Shown here: positions 53,513 to 59,068 of the stretch, piece after piece | Layout of the letters: every line of letters starts with the position of its first letter | How positions within the stretch are numbered: position 1 is the stretch's first letter | Source: Frigidibacter sp. | GTDB lineage: Bacteria; Pseudomonadota; Alphaproteobacteria; Rhodobacterales; Rhodobacteraceae | Assembly (NCBI RefSeq): GCF_030695035.1 | Contig: NZ_JAUYTT010000016.1 | Span: forward strand, 1 to 59,068 | DNA: 59,068 bases | Direction of reading: 5' to 3' | Notes under the pieces: model-generated | Databases searched by the model: none | What the model was told of the DNA's origin: nothing | The model's input: the letters and a program-made list of their open reading frames with translations, nothing else | Position numbers and translations under genes: made by a program

Positions 53513-54529
53513 TTATTCCAGCATCAGGCTGCCATCGGTGGGCAGGTAGCTGCTGTCGAAATACATCGCGGCATCGGGGGCGTTGACGAAGCTGTAGACG
53601 GTCCCGGTCTGCTCGATGGCCTTGGCCATGCGTTCGGCGTCGATGCCGCCGAGGCCGTTGGCCTTGACCCAGTCGGTCAGCACATTGTCCTCGATCGACA
53701 TCTGCAGGCGCTCGGTCTCCAGCGCGGGATCGGCGGCGGGGTTACGTTCGATTAGCCCCTCGATGGCCTTCGCGGGGTCGGCGATGGCGTCTTTCCAGCC
53801 AAGGGCGACGGCTTTGAGGAAGCCGGTGACCAGTTCTGGGTTGGCTTCGGCGAAGTCGGTGTTGACGATAACCGCGTTGCCGTAAAGCGCGACGCCGTGG
53901 TCGGCCATCAGGATCACCGAGATGTCGTCGGCCGGGACGCCAAGCCGCTTGACGTTCAGCGTGGAGGTGAAGCTGAAGCCGGTGACGGACGCGACCTTGC
54001 CTTCGGCCAGCATCGGCTCGCGCACCGGGAAGCCAAGCGGCTCGACGGTGATCGAGGCCATGTCGAGGCCGTTTTCGGCGGCGAAGATCGGGAATTGCGC
54101 CCAGGCGCCGTCGGGCGGCGGCGCGCCGAGCACCTTGCCGGCGAGGTCGGCGGGGGCCTCGACGCCAAGCGACTTGCGGCCGATGACGGCGAAGGGCGGC
54201 TTGTCATAGATCATCATCACGGCGGTGACGGGCGCGCCGGGGTTCTGGTCGAGGAACTTCATCAGGCTGTTGATATCGGCAAAGCCCACCGGATAGGCGC
54301 CGGTGGCGACCTTCGGGATCGCGTCGAGCGAGCCGGCGCCTTCGGAGATTTCAACCTCGAGCCCCGCAGCGGCAAAGTGACCATTGTCGATGGCGGCGAA
54401 GTAGGGCGCGGCGGGGCCCTCGAACTTCCAGTCGAGCGCGAAGGGCATGGCGGTTTCAGCATGGGCGGGCGCGGCCAGCGTGGCGACAAGGGCGCCGGCG
54501 GCGAGAATGGCGGAGCTGCGGTGGAACAC
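53513..54529 (-). CDS. ABC transporter substrate-binding protein, NMT1/THI5-like
   Basis: A 338-residue periplasmic protein with a signal peptide (AGALVATLAAPAHAE) and an NMT1/SsuA-type fold: FALDWKFEGPAAPYFAAIDNGHF, GLEVEISEGAG, GFADINSLMKF. The family binds pyrimidine precursors, sulfonates, nitrate or riboflavin-like compounds. DWKFEGPAAPYF is reminiscent of pyrimidine-type binders, but no riboswitch or biosynthetic neighbour settles it. First gene of the three-gene importer operon. Confidence 0.9.
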   Translation of the reverse strand: MFHRSSAILAAGALVATLAAPAHAETAMPFALDWKFEGPAAPYFAAIDNGHFAAAGLEVEISEGAGSLDAIPKVATGAYPVGFADINSLMKFLDQNPGAPVTAVMMIYDKPPFAVIGRKSLGVEAPADLAGKVLGAPPPDGAWAQFPIFAAENGLDMASITVEPLGFPVREPMLAEGKVASVTGFSFTSTLNVKRLGVPADDISVILMADHGVALYGNAVIVNTDFAEANPELVTGFLKAVALGWKDAIADPAKAIEGLIERNPAADPALETERLQMSIEDNVLTDWVKANGLGGIDAERMAKAIEQTGTVYSFVNAPDAAMYFDSSYLPTDGSLMLE

Positions 54530-54681
54530 GGATCTCTCTCCCGGTTAATGACCGGATGACACTGTCTTGTGTGCCGGGCGGGGGGGAGAGGGCGGGGGCT
54601 GCGGCAAATCGGCGACGCGGTGTGGCGCCCGAATTGCGGGCAGATCGTCGCGAGTTGCGCGAAAACTGGGCGGCGCGAAGC

Positions 54682-55323
54682 TTAGATGTCGAACAGCGCC
54701 AGCGCCTCGATCAGGCTGGCGGCTTGATGATGGGCGAGGCGTTCGCGGCTGGGATGCATGTCGGGGATCTGCACCACGGTCATGCCGGCGGCATGGGCCG
54801 CCCGCACGCCGGTGTCGCTGTCCTCCAATGCGAGGCAGCGGGCGGGGTCGGCGCCCAGGCGGCGGGCGGCTTCCAGATACACGTCGGGGGCGGGCTTGCC
54901 TCGGGGGACGGCGTCGAAGCCGACGACGGTGGCAAAGCGCCCGCCGAGGCCGGCGGCGGCGAGTTTGGCGGTGGCGCGGGCGGTGGCACTGTTGGTGGCG
55001 ACGGCGCGGGGCAGAGCGCGGGCATCAAGCGCGGCGAGGGTGGCGTGGACGCCGGGGCGCAATGGCACGCCGTCCAGCATCCGCGCCTCCATCGCCTGCA
55101 GCCAGGCCTCATCGAGTGCGGCGGCGTCGAGCGTGCAGCCGAGATGGTCGCAGAGCATCCGGTGCCCCTCAACCGCGTCGATGCCGATCAACGAGATGAA
55201 CACTTCTTCGGGAACGGCATGGCCAAGGCTGGCCAGCGCCTCGACCCCGGATTGCAGCGCAAGGCGTTCGGTATCCAGCAACAGGCCATCGAGGTCGAAG
55301 ATCACGGCGTCGAAAGATGTCAT
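54682..55323 (-). CDS. HAD-superfamily phosphatase (beta-phosphoglucomutase-like)
   Basis: A 213-residue HAD IA phosphatase. Motif I is FDLDGLLLDTE (two catalytic Asp), motif II AVATNSA, the motif III Lys is in RGKPAPDVYLEAA, and motif IV LEDSDTGVRAA. It resembles sugar-phosphate phosphatases or phosphoglucomutase-type enzymes; the substrate is not predictable. I chose the second ATG (55323); the first at 55329 adds two residues. It lies 23 bp after the CpdB-like gene stop, so possibly cotranscribed. Confidence 0.9.
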   Translation of the reverse strand: MTSFDAVIFDLDGLLLDTERLALQSGVEALASLGHAVPEEVFISLIGIDAVEGHRMLCDHLGCTLDAAALDEAWLQAMEARMLDGVPLRPGVHATLAALDARALPRAVATNSATARATAKLAAAGLGGRFATVVGFDAVPRGKPAPDVYLEAARRLGADPARCLALEDSDTGVRAAHAAGMTVVQIPDMHPSRERLAHHQAASLIEALALFDI

Positions 55324-55352
55324 AGGCATTCCAGTCAGGGGTTTTGGGCCAG

Positions 55353-57257
55353 TCAGAAGCGGATGCGGAAGCGGGCAAAGCCGTTCTCGCCCGGGCTGAC
55401 CAGTTCGATGCGCCGGTCGCTGACCTCGGCCAGATGGTCGGGCGCATGGGGGCTGCTGTCGAAAATCGCGCTGGTGCCTTCGGGTGCGGTCAGCCGCCAG
55501 GTCCCGCCGGCGCAGGGGCAGATCGTGCCCTGCCAGGCGATGTAGCGCAGCAGCACGTCGCGGTTGGTGTTGCGGCCCTCATAGACGATGCTCTCTGGCC
55601 CCGTGCCGCGGAAGCCGCCGCCGCCGCTGGCACGATAGCTGTTGGTGGCGACAACGAAGGACTGATCGGGGTGCACCGGCATGCCGCCATGGCTGAGGTT
55701 GCGGATGCGGCGGCCATCCGGGTCGCGCAGCCGCCCGTGATCGTCGAAGCGCGAAGGTTGGGTCGGGTCGATCTCATAGCTGAGGCCGGAGATCACGTCG
55801 AAATTGTAGCTGGGAAACTCGGGGTCCAGCAGTGGCTGATCGGGCTGGCCGGGTTGCAGTTGCCGGTAGACCCCTGCCGCCCGCTCCAGCCAGTCGGCCA
55901 GATCGGCGCCGGTGACCCGCACCGCGCGGATGGTGTTGGGGAAGACGTAAAGGTCGGCCACGTTGCGCAGGGCGATGCCGCCGGCCGGCACCTCGGTGAA
56001 GTGGGCAGGACCGGAGCGGCCGCCGGCGCGGAACGGGGCCGCGGCCGACAGCAGCGGCACGTCCTGCCATTCGGTATCTTGCAGCGCCTGCGCGACATGC
56101 CAGCGCTGCGCGGCGCAGACCAGTTGCAGGGCCGGGTCATCGGCGACCAGCGCAAAATAGCTGTTCAGCGGCCGCGAGCTGTGCCCGACCGGGCGCCGGA
56201 CATAGGCCAGAGTCGCGGTATGCTCGGCTCGCGCCGCCTCGAGCACCGGGGTGCTCTCTTGCGCGCTGGAGGCAGGGGATTGCGGCGGGGGGCAGACCTG
56301 CCGGGCCTCGGCGGTGAAGTCGAGCACTTGCCAGCCCGCCTCGCCGCGTTCCAGCAGCAGGTCGATCAGGCCCAGATGCGAGCCCCAGAAGCCGGCCATC
56401 ACCGCCGGCTTGCCTGCCAGAGTGCCACGCGCCACATCGACATCTGGCAGCCCGTCGAAGGCGGGCGAGGGGAAGACCAGATGGCTGTGTCCTGTCATCA
56501 CCGCGTCAATCCCGGGCACCCGTGCCAAGGGCACCGAGGCATGTTCCATGTCCGTGGCCCAGTCGGACGCGCCGATGCCGGAATGGCTCAGCGCCAGCAC
56601 AAGATCGCAGCCCGCTGCCCGCATCTGTGGCACCCAGGACTGCGCTGCGGTCACGATGTCCCGCATTGCCAGCTGCCCATTCAGCACATGCTGGTCCCAG
56701 GTCAGGATCTGAGGCGGGGCAAAGCCAATCACGCCAATGCGGATCGGGTGCGGCGCGCCGGTGCCATCGGTCAGGGTCCGCTCAAGGATAATATAGGGCG
56801 GCAGCAGCGTTTCATCGTCGGTCGGGGCGTCGCCCAGCCGGGTTGCCACATTCGCCGACACCACCGGAAACTCGGCCCCCGCAAGCGCATTGGCCAGGAA
56901 ATCGAGCCCATAGTTGAATTCGTGATTGCCGACGGTTCCGGCATCATACCCAACGGCATTCATCGCCGAGATGATCGGATGGGCGTCGCCGGGCTGCATC
57001 CCGCGTTCATAGGCGATGTAGTCGCCCATCGGATTGCCCTGCAGGAAATCGCCATTGTCGAACAGCAGGGCATTCGCCGCCTCGGCCCGGCACTCCTCGA
57101 TCACGCCAGCGGTGCGGGCAAGACCCACGGCCTCGGACGCATGGTCGCCATAGTAGTCGTAGGGATAGACATGGACGTGAAGGTCAGTCGTTTCCATCAA
57201 CCGCAGATGCGCCTGATTTCGGGCTGCCTGCGCAGTGAAAGGATGCAGCTTCGTCAA
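55353..57257 (-). CDS. cpdB: 2',3'-cyclic-nucleotide 2'-phosphodiesterase / 3'-nucleotidase (CpdB-like)
   Basis: A 634-residue enzyme with an N-terminal metallophosphatase domain (METTDLHVHVYPYDYY; DNGDFLQGNP; GNHEFNYG; GHSHLVFP) and a C-terminal 5'-nucleotidase-type substrate domain (TNSYRASGGGGF). CpdB is normally periplasmic, but there is no signal peptide here: a stop codon lies directly upstream of the TTG at 57257, and an alternative ATG at 57197 would cut into the conserved start. So it is probably cytoplasmic or exported by another route. It may turn over cyclic nucleotides from RNA decay. Confidence 0.9.
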   Translation of the reverse strand: MTKLHPFTAQAARNQAHLRLMETTDLHVHVYPYDYYGDHASEAVGLARTAGVIEECRAEAANALLFDNGDFLQGNPMGDYIAYERGMQPGDAHPIISAMNAVGYDAGTVGNHEFNYGLDFLANALAGAEFPVVSANVATRLGDAPTDDETLLPPYIILERTLTDGTGAPHPIRIGVIGFAPPQILTWDQHVLNGQLAMRDIVTAAQSWVPQMRAAGCDLVLALSHSGIGASDWATDMEHASVPLARVPGIDAVMTGHSHLVFPSPAFDGLPDVDVARGTLAGKPAVMAGFWGSHLGLIDLLLERGEAGWQVLDFTAEARQVCPPPQSPASSAQESTPVLEAARAEHTATLAYVRRPVGHSSRPLNSYFALVADDPALQLVCAAQRWHVAQALQDTEWQDVPLLSAAAPFRAGGRSGPAHFTEVPAGGIALRNVADLYVFPNTIRAVRVTGADLADWLERAAGVYRQLQPGQPDQPLLDPEFPSYNFDVISGLSYEIDPTQPSRFDDHGRLRDPDGRRIRNLSHGGMPVHPDQSFVVATNSYRASGGGGFRGTGPESIVYEGRNTNRDVLLRYIAWQGTICPCAGGTWRLTAPEGTSAIFDSSPHAPDHLAEVSDRRIELVSPGENGFARFRIRF

Positions 57258-57527
57258 TTATGCGCCCTGGCCGCTGCCCCTGCCGGTGGAGGCTTGTGTC
57301 GATTTCTGTTGCTTCTGTTAGCGTCTGCTCGCCCAGGCCGCCAGTGCTGGCACCCAAGGGCTTTGGCCGACCCTAGCCTGCAGGTGATTCGACGAAAAGC
57401 GTAACGCTATGTCACAAGACAATTTCGCGCGTTGGTTGTATTCCGGCCACGGCTTTGGAGTGGTGGCGCCGATTGCGCGACCGGGCCTGCCGTGGCAGAG
57501 CTTGCAGCGGCAAGAGCGGAGAGCGGA

Positions 57528-58490
57528 ATGCGGCAGGACGAGCGGGATCTGGCCTTTGCGGGCGGCGGGCTGGACCGTGCCGCCCATCTGCGCGGCGATG
57601 TGGCGACGCTGCTTGCGGACCCCGCAACGCTGATGCTGCCATTCTGGCGGGGCAAGCCATTGCTGGTGGATGTTGCGACGGGCGGCCGGCGGCTGGGGCT
57701 GCTGGCACCCGGGCATCCGGCGCTGGCCGGCGGCGGGGAACCGCTGTTGCTGGGGCTGGCGAACGGGGCCGCGCGGTTTGCCGTGGACATCTCGGGCTGG
57801 GAGCCGGTGGGCGAGGTCGCGATGCCCGGCAGCTTTTTCGACCCGACCGAGCAGCGCCACCCGGACCTGCCGGACGACCACCGCTTTGCCGAGCTGCGCG
57901 GCGTGATGCTGGCGCTGGACCCGCTGGAGGCGGAACTGGCGGCGACGGGGCGGTCCTTGCTGGCCTGGCATGGCACGCACGGGTTCTGCTCGGCCTGTGG
58001 CGCCGCATCCGAGGTGGCGAAGGCCGGATGGCAGCGCAGCTGCCCCGCCTGCGCCGCGCAGCATTTCCCGCGCACCGACCCGGTGGTGATCATGCTGGTG
58101 ACGCGCGGCAACCGCACGCTGATCGGCCGCAGCCCGGGCTGGCCCGAGGGGATGTATTCCTGCCTTGCCGGTTTCATGGAACCCGGCGAGACGATGGAGG
58201 CCGCGGTGCGGCGCGAGGTGGCTGAGGAGACGGGCGTGCAGGTCGGGGCGGTGCGCTTCGTCGCCAGCCAGCCCTGGCCCTTCCCCGCCTCGCTGATGCT
58301 GGGCTGCCGGGGCGAGGCGCTGACCGAAGAGATGGTGCTCGATCCGGTCGAGATCGAGGATGCAATCTGGCTGACGCGCGAGGAGATGGCGGACGTCTTC
58401 GCCGGTTCGCACCCTGTGGTGCGGCCGCCGCGGCGGGGGGCGATTGCGGCGCATCTTCTGCGCATGTGGCTTGCAGACCGTCTGGATTGA
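57528..58490 (+). CDS. nudC: NAD+ diphosphatase (NADH pyrophosphatase)
   Basis: A 320-residue Nudix hydrolase that cleaves NAD(H) to NMN(H) and AMP and removes NAD caps from RNA. It has a zinc ribbon (CSACGAASEVAKAGWQRSC then AC), a perfect Nudix box (GFMEPGETMEAAVRREVAEE, then TG) and the NADH-specific SQPWPFPASLM. The start at 57528 (GGAG upstream) gives normal length. It is divergent from the CpdB-like gene. Confidence 0.94.
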   Translation: MRQDERDLAFAGGGLDRAAHLRGDVATLLADPATLMLPFWRGKPLLVDVATGGRRLGLLAPGHPALAGGGEPLLLGLANGAARFAVDISGWEPVGEVAMPGSFFDPTEQRHPDLPDDHRFAELRGVMLALDPLEAELAATGRSLLAWHGTHGFCSACGAASEVAKAGWQRSCPACAAQHFPRTDPVVIMLVTRGNRTLIGRSPGWPEGMYSCLAGFMEPGETMEAAVRREVAEETGVQVGAVRFVASQPWPFPASLMLGCRGEALTEEMVLDPVEIEDAIWLTREEMADVFAGSHPVVRPPRRGAIAAHLLRMWLADRLD

Positions 58491-58524
58491 CGCCAGAAAT
58501 GATCGGAAATTCGAAGGGGCAGGC

Positions 58525-58995
58525 ATGAAATTTTCGACCAAGGAAGACATCGAGGCGCCGGTGGCTTTCGTTTTTGCCGAACTGTCCGATTTCGACGGGT
58601 TCGAACGGGGCGCGATGCGCCGCGGCGCCACGGTCAAGCGGCTGGACCGACGCACCGAGCCCGGGGCGGGCATGTCCTGGGCGCTGGAGTTCCGCTGGCG
58701 GGGGCGCGAGCGCAAGATGGTCACCGACATGACGGCCTATGACCCGCCGCACGCAATGGCATTTCTGGCGGAATCGGCCGGCTTCGAGATGGTGCTGGGG
58801 ATGAACTTTCTGGAAATGTCGCGCCGCCGCACGCGGCTGGCGATCGAGCTGGAGATCAAGCCGCGCACGCTGGCTTCGCGGATCATGCTGCAGTCGCTCA
58901 AGCTGGGCAAAGCCAAGCTGACGCGGAAATTCGTGGCGCGGGTGCGGGTGGCGGCGGAAGAGATCGAGGCGCGGCATCTGAAGCAGCAGGGGTGA
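58525..58995 (+). CDS. SRPBCC-family protein
   Basis: A 156-residue START/SRPBCC-like protein (KFSTKEDIEAPVAFVFAELS at the N-terminus; C-terminal long helix RKFVARVRVAAEEIEARHL). It has the fold of small hydrophobic-ligand-binding proteins. Ligand and role are unknown. It follows nudC by 34 bp on the same strand, with AAGGGG before the ATG, and is probably cotranscribed. Confidence 0.85.
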   Translation: MKFSTKEDIEAPVAFVFAELSDFDGFERGAMRRGATVKRLDRRTEPGAGMSWALEFRWRGRERKMVTDMTAYDPPHAMAFLAESAGFEMVLGMNFLEMSRRRTRLAIELEIKPRTLASRIMLQSLKLGKAKLTRKFVARVRVAAEEIEARHLKQQG

Positions 58996-59002
58996 CAGAA
59001 GC

Positions 59003-59022
59003 AGGGGGGCCTTCTGCCCCCT
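59003..59022 (+). terminator. Terminator-like hairpin after the SRPBCC gene
   Basis: AGGGGG (59003-59008) pairs with CCCCCT (59017-59022), followed by ATTTGCT. It lies 7 bp after the stop. A second G/C run pair (GGGGGGGC/GCCCCCCC) comes just after. Confidence 0.55.
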
Positions 59023-59052
59023 ATTTGCTAAAAAGAAGCGGGGGGGCGTATG

Positions 59053-59068
59053 CCCCCCCCCCCCCCCC
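59053..59068. other. Terminal run of 16 C
   Basis: The window ends in an uninterrupted homopolymer. Together with the abrupt end this looks like an assembly edge rather than biological sequence. Confidence 0.7.

Noticed and set aside
54530-54681. Possible thiamine (TPP) riboswitch ahead of the NMT1-type binding protein
   Set aside because: The conserved CTGAGA-type core is not present upstream of the start, so a thiamine role cannot be claimed.
55344-57404. A 686-codon plus-strand frame opposite the CpdB-like gene
   Set aside because: Antisense to a protein with intact metallophosphatase motifs; no recognisable domain.

Overview
The window reads as a piece of a G+C-rich alphaproteobacterial chromosome, most likely a member of the Rhodobacterales (Rhodobacter/Paracoccus/Gemmobacter-like). 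The pointers are the codon use, the accD-folC order, the dnaX-ybaB-recR block, a TrcR (DUF1013) gene, a COQ9-like gene, a membrane-bound ferritin MbfA with an Irr-type box, a small 4.5S-type SRP RNA, and the 48-bp G/C-palindrome repeat ending in GGGATATTTGG. It is mostly dense, ordinary chromosome. The 3' end finishes in a run of 16 C, which looks like a contig end.

Layout. 0-8.1 kb: frmA (formaldehyde/GSNO detoxification), a NYN/OST-HTH protein behind twin palindromes, a TetR regulator with a small secreted peptide and three operator-like palindromes, mbfA behind an Irr-like box, a highly structured intergenic stretch, then a tight run of AEC permease, fghA, a DUF188 protein, a HAD phosphatase and an ornithine-cyclodeaminase homologue. 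8.1-8.6 kb: an A+T-rich patch with a 40-codon gene carrying a perfect Shine-Dalgarno and its own terminator. 8.6-24 kb: MFS, zapE, two AraC/GATase regulators, an LLM oxidoreductase, folC-accD, ilvD, hypotheticals, fadH and a LysR gene broken by one base in a G run. 24-34 kb: OmpA-like, GNAT, CinA-like, map, rpsU, COQ9, quinone oxidoreductase, RNase T2, trcR and an ECF42 sigma/DGPF/MAPEG operon. 33-39.4 kb: recR-ybaB-dnaX and a MacAB-type exporter.

39.5-51.2 kb is the most distinctive part. A translationally coupled operon (alpha/beta hydrolase, two ~50-aa single-span membrane proteins, FAD/NAD(P)-binding protein) sits beside an Lrp regulator, an Rrf2 regulator with four clustered cysteines, and two complete sulfate/thiosulfate ABC importers in tandem with permuted gene order. 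A related 22-bp motif with a TCGTG core lies upstream of the hydrolase operon, upstream of the Rrf2 gene and upstream of the first sulfate operon. I infer one sulfur-related regulon, with the hydrolase/membrane-peptide/flavoprotein module as an uncharacterised member.

51.2-59 kb: SRP RNA with a readable promoter, a small Cys-containing exported protein, an NMT1/SsuA-type ABC importer, a HAD phosphatase, a CpdB-like nucleotidase without a signal peptide, nudC and an SRPBCC protein. No tRNA, rRNA, CRISPR array, insertion sequence or prophage was seen.
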